Source: Rhizobium sp. EC-SD404
Lineage (GTDB): Bacteria > Pseudomonadota > Alphaproteobacteria > Rhizobiales > Rhizobiaceae
NCBI RefSeq assembly: GCF_902498825.1
Contig: NZ_LR701459.1
Coordinates: 3,664,564-3,728,563, forward strand
DNA length: 64,000 nucleotides
Direction: 5' to 3'
Below the pieces are notes generated by a model, which had not been told where the DNA came from, did no database searches, and worked only from the letters and a program-made list of their open reading frames with translations. Position 1 is the stretch's first letter, and each line of letters starts with the position of its first letter. This document shows positions 9,335 through 16,968 of this stretch, in pieces. The position numbers and the translations under genes were made by a program.

Positions 9335-10003
9335 GTGTTCTCAACCCTTGGCGACCTTGGTTCGAAGCGTGTTCCACTGGCTCTTGGCTGTGTCGGGCTG
9401 CTGGCTGCCTCGATCATGCCACTGCCGGCTGCAGCCCAGGAAGGGTCATCCAGTGCCGTCATAACCAGCGAGGAGGCCAAGGCCGCATTGCCGGACGCCG
9501 AGCGATACCGGCTCGAGATCGACAATGACGGGCTCGATGCCAAACAGAGGCAAGACCTCGGCGCAATGCTGATCGACACGATCGGCGATGCCCATTTCTT
9601 CGGGGCAATCTATGCCTTTCTGCCCGAAGGTTCGAACCAGCTCTCCATTCATCTTCGGCGACAGCTGCACTCGCTCGACGCGGCGGAGCGTTCGGCGCTG
9701 GCTGATTGCGAGGCGGAGCGAAGCGAGGACGATTCCGAGTGCTACCGAATCGGACGGATCATTCCCGAAGACTGGGACGAGGACGACGGTTCGCTGTTGT
9801 CGCACGAAGCCACCTTCCCGTTTTCCCAGAATGTAGACGCGCTGGAGGGATCGAAGATCGTCGCCCGGTCACGCAACACGACGGCCTGGGCCATGTGGAG
9901 CGGCGAAAACGTCCGCCAACGAGCGCTCGACGAATGCAACGAGGCAGTCGAAGCCGGCGGCTTCGAGCCGGATTGCGAAATCATCATCGATGACGGCGCA
10001 TGA
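9335..10003 (+). CDS. Secreted hypothetical protein
   Basis: About 222 residues starting with GTG 9335, chosen because GGAG lies 9 nt upstream and because it places a signal peptide at the N terminus (Lys/Arg, then LALGCVGLLAASIMPL and an AAAQ cleavage site). The mature part is acidic, with paired cysteines (about 140, 150, 201 and 213 of this form). The tail, with TTAWAMWSGE and ALDECNEAVEAGG, is reminiscent of DUF4189-like repeats, where aromatic and Cys residues surround a GG turn. No function is assigned. It overlaps the next gene by ATGA, so the two are co-expressed. Confidence 0.65.
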   Translation: MFSTLGDLGSKRVPLALGCVGLLAASIMPLPAAAQEGSSSAVITSEEAKAALPDAERYRLEIDNDGLDAKQRQDLGAMLIDTIGDAHFFGAIYAFLPEGSNQLSIHLRRQLHSLDAAERSALADCEAERSEDDSECYRIGRIIPEDWDEDDGSLLSHEATFPFSQNVDALEGSKIVARSRNTTAWAMWSGENVRQRALDECNEAVEAGGFEPDCEIIIDDGA

Positions 10004-10314
10004 GCGGCGAAAGCCCAGTTCATGACAAGGCCGGCAATCCCGGTTTTGCGGGCGGCGTCGGCAGGCGGCGATCCGCGCCCGGCCTCTCCTATATCGCCTG
10101 CTTCGCCATTCTGATCGGCTGCATGGCCGCCGGGGCGATCCTGTTCGCGCTCGGCGCTCTCGCTCTGCTGCAATGGGCGGATGGCGATGCTCGGGGCGGA
10201 GAGCTTGTGTTCTTCGGCTTTGCCATCCTGATCGGCGCTGCGATCGGATGTTTGGCCGGCATTGTGTCGTCAGTGCTCTGGCTGCGCGGTGGGCGGCGCA
10301 CTTCCGCGCGATAG
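10000..10314 (+). CDS. Small two-helix membrane protein, unknown
   Basis: 104 residues with two strong hydrophobic segments (about 30-56 and 69-93) and a basic C terminus, so probably a small inner-membrane protein. Its ATG shares bases with the stop codon of the secreted protein gene (ATGA), which indicates translational coupling. No family is recognised. It faces the next gene, which is on the minus strand, with about 15 bp between stops. Confidence 0.6.
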   Translation: MSGESPVHDKAGNPGFAGGVGRRRSAPGLSYIACFAILIGCMAAGAILFALGALALLQWADGDARGGELVFFGFAILIGAAIGCLAGIVSSVLWLRGGRRTSAR

Positions 10315-10329
10315 TCTCGCGATAGCTGC

Positions 10330-10824
10330 TCACGCACCCTGCTGAACGATCGAGACGAAGGCTCGATCACGGCTGGTGGACTTCATGCGGCCCGCGAATA
10401 GATCGTCGAACGCTTCCACTGCCCGGCGGATGCCTTGAACGCTTAGATCCCAGCTCGCCGGACTGCCGAGCCCCAGAAGCGAAAAGATGGCGCCGGGGAG
10501 CGTCGGCGGGGCCTGATCGAGGGCCACGAGCAGCGAACGGAGCGCCTCACGGGCAATGTCCAACTCATCCGGCGTTACGGAGAGTTCTTCGAAGCCGTGC
10601 GGGACGCTGCCGACGAACCCTTCGCCGGACGCCATGAGCCACTGATCGCGGACCCGTTCGGCGCGATCGCCCGATTCCGGCGAGCCGCCGACCGCGACAT
10701 GCAAGGCCATGAGCCTCAGCAGCAGTTCCAGATCGGAATCATGCATCCAGAAACCGAGCGCGGACCCCTGCGCGGCCGGCGCGCCATCCAAGCCACGGCC
10801 AAGCGTAACGAAACTTGTTCCCAT
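10330..10824 (-). CDS. Hypothetical cytoplasmic protein
   Basis: 164 residues without signal peptide or membrane segment. The protein is rich in Leu/Ala/Asp and mostly helical by appearance (DLELLLRLMALHVAV, DELDIAREALRSLLVALDQ). No motif recognised. It follows a Gly-rich membrane protein gene on the same strand after 66 bp and could be part of the same transcript. Confidence 0.55.
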   Translation of the reverse strand: MGTSFVTLGRGLDGAPAAQGSALGFWMHDSDLELLLRLMALHVAVGGSPESGDRAERVRDQWLMASGEGFVGSVPHGFEELSVTPDELDIAREALRSLLVALDQAPPTLPGAIFSLLGLGSPASWDLSVQGIRRAVEAFDDLFAGRMKSTSRDRAFVSIVQQGA

Positions 10825-10890
10825 CGAAATGGAGATCCTTTTCCCTCGAGGCGTTCAATCAAAGCGCGGGACCTGACGCCTCGCCGTGCT

Positions 10891-11577
10891 TCAATTTGCG
10901 GACGGGCCGCTGTCGCTCGTGTCCCGGCTGCCGCCGCCCATCCCCATGCCGGTGCCGCCACCCGCACCGCCGCCTCCACCACCACCACCACCACCACCGC
11001 CGCCGCGTTCGCGACCAGCTTCATTTCTGCCGCGTCCACCGGCGCCCTGCGGGCGGGTCGGGCCCTGGAACGGGATCTTGGCGCCTTCCGGAATGGGGTC
11101 GAGATCGAGCGCCATGCGGATGAAGGTGCGCAGCGAGATGACCAGTTCCGCCGTGCGGATCGGGCGTCCCGCCGCAAGATCGGTTGCCGCCTGGCCGGCG
11201 AGGCGCACATGCTCTTCGGTGCCGAGCAGGAGGATGTCGGACAAAGCGGCCTCGACGGCATCGCGAATGCGGCGCGGGCGCTCGGAGGCGGCGTCGGGAA
11301 CAGGTGCAGGTTCCGCGCCCTCTTCCGGCGTCGCGGCGGCGGTCTTGAGGTCGCGCAGATGCGCGGGGCTGACGGTCAGTTCGCCCGTGAACGACCCGCC
11401 GAGCGTGCGATAGGCGGCGATGAGCGTCTTCAAACGCTCGTTGATCTGGCGGTTCATGCGCTGCTGGCGCTGCTGCAAGGTGAGCATCATCACCATGCGG
11501 ATACCGACGCCGACGAGCGCGAGCACGGCAATGCCGAGGATGGTGGTGAGCACGCCCTGCCAAGAACTGAAATCCAT
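10891..11577 (-). CDS. Membrane-anchored hypothetical protein with poly-Gly tail
   Basis: About 228 residues from ATG 11577 (start MDFSSW); the frame is open further upstream but lacks sense there. An N-terminal transmembrane helix (about 9-32) is followed by a basic, Gln/Arg-rich helix, a mostly helical domain (about 60-165) and a glycine-rich tail that includes a run of 13 Gly encoded by a CCA/CCG-type triplet tract (about 10966-11010). The tail ends in GMGMGGGSRD. The likely topology is a single-pass anchor with a soluble domain. Function unknown. The triplet tract may vary in length between strains. Confidence 0.6.
   Translation of the reverse strand: MDFSSWQGVLTTILGIAVLALVGVGIRMVMMLTLQQRQQRMNRQINERLKTLIAAYRTLGGSFTGELTVSPAHLRDLKTAAATPEEGAEPAPVPDAASERPRRIRDAVEAALSDILLLGTEEHVRLAGQAATDLAAGRPIRTAELVISLRTFIRMALDLDPIPEGAKIPFQGPTRPQGAGGRGRNEAGRERGGGGGGGGGGGGGAGGGTGMGMGGGSRDTSDSGPSAN
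10966..11010. repeat. Triplet (CCA/CCG) tract encoding poly-Gly
   Basis: An almost uninterrupted run of ccN triplets, seven or more of them identical cac/cca units, lies inside the Gly-rich tail of the gene on the minus strand. Such tracts are prone to in-frame slippage. Confidence 0.75.
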
Positions 11578-11867
11578 GAAGCGCACTGGCCGTCTCCCCT
11601 GACAATGATCCGCCGCCGGCACGCGCAATGCAGGCGGGACGGAGCGGGTGGAGGCGACACTTAGCATGGGCGGCGCGGTGACGAGCAAGGTTCAAAGTTT
11701 GGCGTCAAAGGTTGCTTTGTGGCGGACCCTCAGCCTCAATGGGATAAGCGTCGCGCGGTTCGCGACGGTCAAGCGAGCTTTCATTGGTCGCGCGTTCGTG
11801 CTGGAGGGAGGGGCGTTGCGATCGAATTTTGCGGAGCGGCCACGCTCCAAGAGGGGATTTTGAGCTT

Positions 11868-13334
11868 ATGGATCTGATTACCGGCTTTTTCGGTCTGATC
11901 GAAGACCTCACCTGGGGATGGGCACTGATCCCGATTCTCGTGGTTTTCGGCGTGTTCATCACGGTGATGAGCGGCTTCGTGCAGATCGAATATTTCACCC
12001 GCATGTTCCGCGTGCTGTCCTCCAAGAACCAGAGCGGCGATCCGAATGCGATCAGCGCGCGCGAGGCCCTATTGATTTCCGTCGGCGGGCGCGTCGGCGG
12101 CGGCAACATCGCGGGCGTCGCGGTGGCGATCACGCTCGGCGGTCCGGGTGCAGTGTTCTGGATGTGGGCGATCGCGCTGGTCGGCATGGCGACAAGCCTT
12201 GTCGAGGCATCGCTGGCGCAGCTCTACAAGCGCTCGAACGGCGACGGCACCTATCACGGCGGGCCGGCGAGCTACATCATCCACGGGCTCGGCCACCGCT
12301 ATCGGTGGCTCGCGGTGGTCTATGCGATCTGCCTGATGCTGGCCTTCGCCTTCGGGTTCAACGCGTTCCAGGGCAACACTTTTGCCGGCGCGGTGAACGA
12401 CAGTCTCGGCGTCGACCGCCTGTGGAGCGGCATCGCGCTTGCGATCATCACTGGCTTCATCGTCTATGGGGGGATCCGGCGCATCGCCAAGGTGGCGGAC
12501 GTCATCATCCCGATCATGGCGTTCATCTATATCGGGCTGGCACTCCTCGTCATCGTGATGAACATCACGGAGCTGCCCGGCGTGATCTGGTCGATCATCG
12601 CCAATGCGTTCGGCTTTGAAGAAGCGGTCAGCGGCGGCGTGGGCGCGGCGATGGCGCAAGGGCTGCGGCGCGGCCTCTTCTCCAACGAGGCCGGCCTCGG
12701 TTCGGCGCCGAACGTGGCGGCGACCGCCGATGTGCGCCACCCGATCAGCCAGGGCATCACGCAGTCCTTCTCGGTCTTCATCGACACGATCATCATCTGC
12801 TCGTGCACGGCATTCATCATCCTGCTCAGCCCCGTCTACCAGCCGGGTGCCGAAGGGATAGACGGGGTGGTGCTGACCCAGCAGTCGCTGGTGAGCCAGG
12901 TGGGCAACTGGTCGCAGTACTTCCTGACCTTTGCGATCCTGCTCTTCGCGTTCAGCTCGATCATCTACAACTACTATCTGGGCGAGACGGCGCTGAAGGT
13001 GATGACGTCGCAGCCGGCGGCGGTGCATGTGCTGCGGCTGGCGATCGTCATCATCGTCTTCCTCGGGGCGACGGCACCGGGGGCGACGGCGGTGTTCTTC
13101 TTCTCCGATCCGCTGATGGGCGTGCTCGCGATCGTCAACCTGATGGCGATCATGATGCTGTTTCCGACGGCGTTGCGCGTGCTCAACGATTTCCGCGACC
13201 AGCTGAAATCGGGCGTGGACCGGCCGGTCTTCCGGCCGACGGCGTTTCCGGATCTCGACCTCGACCACTCGGCCTGGCCATACGCGATGGCGAACCCCGA
13301 GACGGTGGTGGAGAGCCGGCCGACGGGCGTCTGA
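11868..13334 (+). CDS. Sodium:alanine/glycine symporter (AGCS family)
   Basis: 488 residues from ATG 11868 (start MDLITGFF), with GAGGGG 11 nt upstream. About eleven hydrophobic helices. The family signature GGRVGGGNIAGVAVAITLGG is at about residues 68-87, and the conserved segment with RRGLFSNEAGLGSAPN follows. AGCS carriers import small neutral amino acids (Ala, Gly) with Na+ or H+. Length is typical. The gene is single, followed by a GC-rich hairpin and a convergent acetyltransferase gene. Confidence 0.92.
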   Translation: MDLITGFFGLIEDLTWGWALIPILVVFGVFITVMSGFVQIEYFTRMFRVLSSKNQSGDPNAISAREALLISVGGRVGGGNIAGVAVAITLGGPGAVFWMWAIALVGMATSLVEASLAQLYKRSNGDGTYHGGPASYIIHGLGHRYRWLAVVYAICLMLAFAFGFNAFQGNTFAGAVNDSLGVDRLWSGIALAIITGFIVYGGIRRIAKVADVIIPIMAFIYIGLALLVIVMNITELPGVIWSIIANAFGFEEAVSGGVGAAMAQGLRRGLFSNEAGLGSAPNVAATADVRHPISQGITQSFSVFIDTIIICSCTAFIILLSPVYQPGAEGIDGVVLTQQSLVSQVGNWSQYFLTFAILLFAFSSIIYNYYLGETALKVMTSQPAAVHVLRLAIVIIVFLGATAPGATAVFFFSDPLMGVLAIVNLMAIMMLFPTALRVLNDFRDQLKSGVDRPVFRPTAFPDLDLDHSAWPYAMANPETVVESRPTGV

Positions 13335-13355
13335 CGGCTCACGACAGATCTGGTC

Positions 13356-13380
13356 GGCGGCGGCGCCTTCAGCCGCCGCC
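13356..13380. terminator. GC-rich hairpin between convergent genes
   Basis: GGCGGCGGC (13356-13364) pairs with GCCGCCGCC (13372-13380) around a 7-nt loop. It lies between the symporter and the convergent acetyltransferase and overlaps the end of the latter. No real T-run follows on either strand, so it may only pause or protect transcripts. Confidence 0.35.
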
Positions 13381-13830
13381 GGCTTTGACGGCGATGTCGA
13401 AATGCATGACGTCCTCGCGCGTGCCGAGCCTGGTGTAGAGCGCCACGGCCGGATCGTCGCCGTAATCGGCCTGGACATAGGCGACCCAGGCGCCGCGCTC
13501 CGCGCCGATCGCGCAGAGCCTTTCGATCAGAGCGGTGGCGACGCCCTGCCTGCGATGGGCCTCGGCCACCGCGAGATCGTAGATGTAGATTTCCGAGCGC
13601 GCCTGCTCGAACTTTTCAAGCTCATAGGCAACAAGCCCGCCAATCACATCGTCCCCGTCCAGTGCCACAAGGGCATGCACGTGATCGCGGTCGAGAAGCC
13701 GCGCGAGATAGGCGTCGGCCGGCGGCTTGGACGCATAGCTTTCGGGATCGTCGAATTCCCGCGCGAAGAGGCCGTTCAGTTGGCGCGCGAGCGCCTCGTC
13801 ACCCGTAGTGAGCCGCTTGATCTCGATCAT
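13369..13830 (-). CDS. AAC(3)-I-family aminoglycoside 3-N-acetyltransferase-like GNAT
   Basis: 153 residues from ATG 13830, with GGAG 6 nt upstream. A GNAT fold with the acetyl-CoA loop HRRQGVA (about 92-98). The match to the AAC(3)-I (aacC1) family is specific: [16 protein letters not shown] (73-88), [16 protein letters not shown] (118-133) and LG.RE.VMHFDI are near-identical to what I recall of AAC(3)-Ia. Those enzymes acetylate the 3-amino group of gentamicin. The gene lies among chromosomal genes, with no integron or transposase visible, so it is probably intrinsic or proto-resistance. Activity on drugs is inference; the family assignment is strong. Confidence 0.85.
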   Translation of the reverse strand: MIEIKRLTTGDEALARQLNGLFAREFDDPESYASKPPADAYLARLLDRDHVHALVALDGDDVIGGLVAYELEKFEQARSEIYIYDLAVAEAHRRQGVATALIERLCAIGAERGAWVAYVQADYGDDPAVALYTRLGTREDVMHFDIAVKAGGG

Positions 13831-13890
13831 CGATCGCTCCGTTTCCTGTCGCCTGTCCGGCGCGCGGAGCGTAGCGCGGCCAGTCTTTGA

Positions 13891-13936
13891 GCGGGAGAGG
13901 CCGAAAACGGGAGAGACGAGAAACGGGAGAGACCAA
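13891..13936. repeat. Degenerate tandem repeat, about 16-bp period
   Basis: Three consecutive copies of a unit beginning GGGAGAG and ending GAAAAC/GAGAAAC/CAAG are visible. They lie 60-100 bp upstream of the acetyltransferase start on its promoter side, so they could affect its expression; no evidence beyond position. Confidence 0.5.
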
Positions 13937-14178
13937 GACTTGCGCGGCCATGCGGCTTTGCCCGGCACGGCTTTCGCCGCCCGGGGGATCACGGAATGGA
14001 GACGGGGCGCGCGAAGCGGGCCTCGAAAAAATAGGTAGGTGTGGCTCGCTTCGCGCGCCTCGCCCGACGTCTTGCGGGACCCTCGTCCCTCTGGACCAGT
14101 CGACGCCCTCTGCACCGTCGCCCTTTTACGGGGCACTCATGCGGGACCGGACCTTCACGAGCGAATGGTGGCGCACTG

Positions 14179-14197
14179 AGGCTCCCGGCGGGAGCCT
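14179..14197. repeat. Perfect inverted repeat, 8-bp stem
   Basis: AGGCTCCC and GGGAGCCT flank the loop GGC. No T-run follows on either strand, so it is not a standard terminator. It could be a protein-binding site or a REP-like remnant in the gene-free region. Confidence 0.45.
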
Positions 14198-14610
14198 TCA
14201 TGCGGCTTCACGCGCTCAGCCCGGATCGAACGCCCCTCCACCGGCCGCATCGCAGCTCACAGGGATCATCGCTCGCTTCCGCACCACGGCTTGCATGGAC
14301 ACACAGCCAAAGCCGGTCGTAATGCCGGCGGAGGCGCTGTCGGCCCAGCTCCAGGCTGCGGGCATCGTTCCCCACAACCGGAAGCGCCGTCCCCCACCCG
14401 CACCCGGACGTCTCACGAATGCTTCCAACCGGCGGGGACGAAGGGAGTATGGCACGGGGCGAAGGGGCGGGGAAAATTGGGGGGAGTAGTTATGACGGCT
14501 TGCGACGCCATTGCGGTCGTTCGAGATCAGTTTCGCAATGGGCCAGAAGCGGCCAACTCGTCGTCTCGGAACGCGGAGAGCGGCTTTGCGATACCGGCCT
14601 TAGCGAGCGC

Positions 14611-15162
14611 CTATTTGGCGGCCGGTGGCTGATCGACCGAAAAGTCATAGTGTCCTTCAGCGATCTTCCGTTGGGCTTCTTTGAAAGCCGATTCCGGCGG
14701 CGTGATGCTGCTGCTTCGCGCGATATCCATCCGATCCATCAATTCGGCCAATACGTCTTCCGCCGCCTGCAGATCGCCCAAAGCGGTGATGGTCGCGGTT
14801 CGACGGAAGCGATCCTGTAATGCCTTGAATTCGGCTGCCAGTCGCGAAATTTCATCCACACTGGTTTCGAACTTCAATGCATCCGCCAAGGCCGGGAACA
14901 AGCTGGCGATGATGGCCAGCACTGCCATAACCCATTCCAAACCCCATTCCTGCAAGATCGAAAGCCCGGCAAAACCGGCGATGACGATAGGCGCGGCAAC
15001 GAAGAATTGCTTTTGCCGGCGTACGCGCCGAAGCCAAATATAAAGCGTGGTGGACGTGTAGAGACAGGATTCCTCCTGCCGCCGGCATTCCGCGATGATT
15101 GCCCTGCGGCGGTCGTCTACAGGACGTGAACTGGGATTCGATCCCCGAATATCTTCTGCCAT
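14611..15162 (-). CDS. CBASS effector, SLATT-type 2TM membrane protein
   Basis: 183 residues. An N-terminal helix rich in Arg/Gln precedes two transmembrane helices (about 53-70 and 75-93). After them comes a helical segment with FETSVDEISRLAAEFKALQDRFR, the architecture of SLATT domains (SMODS- and SLOG-associating 2TM effectors). In CBASS such proteins are thought to respond to the cyclic nucleotide made by the partner CD-NTase and to breach the inner membrane, killing the infected cell. The start overlaps the CD-NTase gene by 46 bp, indicating coupling; no later Met would keep TM1. The pairing with a CD-NTase makes the assignment firm even though the sequence is diverged. Confidence 0.82.
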   Translation of the reverse strand: MAEDIRGSNPSSRPVDDRRRAIIAECRRQEESCLYTSTTLYIWLRRVRRQKQFFVAAPIVIAGFAGLSILQEWGLEWVMAVLAIIASLFPALADALKFETSVDEISRLAAEFKALQDRFRRTATITALGDLQAAEDVLAELMDRMDIARSSSITPPESAFKEAQRKIAEGHYDFSVDQPPAAK

Positions 15163-16007
15163 TCTTCGCCCGCCGAGATCGTGTAATCGTTATACTCATC
15201 CGCACACGCCTGCAGAGCGCGATCGCGGGCGGTTTGCGCCCTCGACAGCCACGCATCGCCCAGATTTATGGATTCGAAAGTGCCGGGTATGGTCAAGTTC
15301 GCCCAAGCTTTGTTGCATAGCCAGGCGAAGAAATCGCGCATAAACCAATCATACCAATAATAGTCGTATTGCCGGTTCTCGTAGGTCGTCATGAATTCGG
15401 CCGTGAGCAACTCGATCTGGTATGATTTTAGCGGCACGTTGCAATGCCGCTTCCATGTTTTGAGCATCTGCGCCATTGGCCGCACGTTGCCGCTTGCGTT
15501 GCGATCGGCGGTATCGATGAAAGCGATCTCGGCTTGGGGATCGACCAGCTTCCATCGGCCCCCATCGTTGGTATCGGGCATATAGAAGCGGCCGAGATTA
15601 TCGTATCGGAACGCTGGCACTACCTCTACGGTGATCGTATTGAAGCCGACGATTACCACTTGGCCGTCGCCGCGCGTATTGGTTTGCGAATAGGTTTCGA
15701 GCAGATGTGCGCGAACCTCTTGCAGCAACGCCGATTGCTTGTTGCCCTGATAGGCTTCGATGCGTTGATAAACTGCCGTTGGCAACTCAAAGAAAATATC
15801 GACGTCGCTAGGCGGCGCGACGGCCGTTCCCTTGCCCCATGATCCGACGATGAACCCGCGCGGGGTTTCGGTGGATTCATCGTAATAGGCCCGGTGAAGC
15901 GACTTCTGCACGCCGTGCTGTTTGCCAAGGCCATCATCGATCTGATCCTTCGATAAGTTCAGATCCTCATGAAAGCGGCGGAACCGCTGCCTTACCCCTG
16001 CCCACAT
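15117..16007 (-). CDS. CBASS CD-NTase (SMODS nucleotidyltransferase)
   Basis: 296 residues from ATG 16007 (start MWAGVRQRF); a TTG at 16046 is possible, but AAGGGCG lies suitably before the ATG. A cGAS/DncV-like nucleotidyltransferase that would make a cyclic di- or trinucleotide on phage infection. The core GSWGKGT (55-61) is followed by DVD (68-70), giving two catalytic aspartates; the third acid is Glu in VEVVPAF (about 128). The C-terminal half is helical (QIELLTAEFM onward), like the OAS1-type C domain. It sits directly upstream of a 2TM effector with overlapping frames and no Cap2/Cap3 or HORMA/TRIP13 genes, so this is a minimal type I CBASS. Local GC is lower than in the flanks, consistent with transfer. 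Confidence 0.88.
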   Translation of the reverse strand: MWAGVRQRFRRFHEDLNLSKDQIDDGLGKQHGVQKSLHRAYYDESTETPRGFIVGSWGKGTAVAPPSDVDIFFELPTAVYQRIEAYQGNKQSALLQEVRAHLLETYSQTNTRGDGQVVIVGFNTITVEVVPAFRYDNLGRFYMPDTNDGGRWKLVDPQAEIAFIDTADRNASGNVRPMAQMLKTWKRHCNVPLKSYQIELLTAEFMTTYENRQYDYYWYDWFMRDFFAWLCNKAWANLTIPGTFESINLGDAWLSRAQTARDRALQACADEYNDYTISAGEEWQKIFGDRIPVHVL

Positions 16008-16194
16008 ACGAATCGCCCTTTGCTTGGGAAAGTATAGGGGCCTCAAGCTTTACTTGCACCCGAAGACGGCGGCATTTCGTCTTAACTTGCGGAAAAGCGG
16101 GGGACACGAGTGGCATCCGCGGCCGCTACTTCAACATCGCTCTAAATACTGACCGATCGCTTCCCCCCCAATCCTGCCGGTCATCGCCGCCCGT

Positions 16195-16440
16195 CTACCC
16201 CACCGCGCGGCGTAGTTCAGCCAAGCATGTCATGGCATGGAAGCGGTGGTCCTCGGCGTCTTCTCGTTCTTCGAGCAATGCGCGCTGGAGTGAGAAGAAG
16301 GCGGCTTGGAAATTACCGGCCGATCTTGTGAGCTCGGGTCGGCTCCTCAGATCGACAATCAACCGGGTCAATTCGAGGTCCGTTCGGACATCCGGTTTCT
16401 CGACCATCGCCAGATAGTCTGCAGCTTGGTCGAGCGTCAT
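16195..16440 (-). CDS. Small hypothetical protein
   Basis: 81 residues from ATG 16440 (start MTLDQAADYL), with GGAG 11 nt upstream. Mostly helical and charged, with no transmembrane segment. No family recognised. It precedes the CBASS pair on the same strand by about 190 bp and could be an accessory gene or an unrelated small orphan. Confidence 0.5.
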   Translation of the reverse strand: MTLDQAADYLAMVEKPDVRTDLELTRLIVDLRSRPELTRSAGNFQAAFFSLQRALLEEREDAEDHRFHAMTCLAELRRAVG

Positions 16441-16523
16441 GCGCAAACCACTCCATGCCGATATTTCAAGTCGGCGCGAAGTTACATGCAAACGCATTTT
16501 CTGCAACCGGTAGTTTCAGCAGA

Positions 16524-16730
16524 TCAAGAGAGCGTGCGAAAACATTCTGTTTTCACTTCCAACGCTGCGTGACCAGTGTCGGAACAAATTTCGGGGTGTT
16601 CCTGCCTCGCTTCGAGTTCAGCCATGGCAAGGAGGTGGGCAAGCATGGGCTGACGAGACTCGATCGCGAGCTTGCGCAATTCGATCAGCATATCTGCGAC
16701 ATAAGAGAGTTTTGGCTCCGACTTAGCCAT
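16524..16730 (-). CDS. Small hypothetical protein, helical
   Basis: 68 residues starting at ATG 16728-16730. The N-terminal half (YVADMLIELRKLAIE, MLAHLLAMAELEAR) forms two amphipathic helices of the kind found in small alphaproteobacterial orphans. No motif that predicts function. It lies 83 bp upstream of the previous small gene on the same strand, so the two may be co-transcribed. Confidence 0.55.
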   Translation of the reverse strand: MAKSEPKLSYVADMLIELRKLAIESRQPMLAHLLAMAELEARQEHPEICSDTGHAALEVKTECFRTLS

Positions 16731-16910
16731 CGAAAAATACCCCGCACGACGATTCGCATGTTCAGGGTCGGTTCAAATTGAATTCTGTTCAAGCACTGAA
16801 AGTTTATTCAAAACGTTTAAATCGGCATTCTCGGGCGCTCATGGAGTATTTACGCGAAATTCCCCTTAGATCTATGGGCAATATTACTCTCATTATTGCT
16901 TTTCCGTACC

Positions 16911-16939
16911 AAAACGGCCGCATCTTTCGATGCGGCCGT
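16911..16939 (-). terminator. Rho-independent terminator of pnp
   Basis: A perfect 11-bp stem, ACGGCCGCATC (16914-16924) against GATGCGGCCGT (16929-16939), with loop TTTC. Read on the minus strand it is followed by TTTT, 30 bp after the pnp stop codon. The surrounding 16731-16968 region is notably AT-rich and holds no gene. Confidence 0.8.
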
Positions 16940-16968
16940 TGGCATTTCAGCGGAGCTGATCGGCTTGA

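Larger units (their letters stand above)
13831..14610. other. 780-bp region without a convincing gene
   Basis: Several open frames cross this GC-rich stretch, but none has a ribosome site, recognisable motif or natural composition. Visible structure is limited to a short degenerate tandem GGGAGAG repeat (13891-13936) and an 8-bp perfect stem (14179-14197). It separates the acetyltransferase from the CBASS genes and could be remnant or regulatory DNA. Confidence 0.6.

Noticed and set aside
11700..11867. Possible glycine riboswitch before the AGCS symporter
   Set aside because: No conserved glycine aptamer core could be traced in this leader.
12069..13478. 469-codon open frame on the minus strand opposite the sodium:alanine symporter
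   Set aside because: Composition is Arg/Asp/His-rich as expected for an antisense shadow of a GC-rich gene; no start site or domain.
13887..14489. 200-codon plus-strand frame in the gene-free region
   Set aside because: No ribosome site, no motif, low-complexity Arg/Pro/Gly composition.
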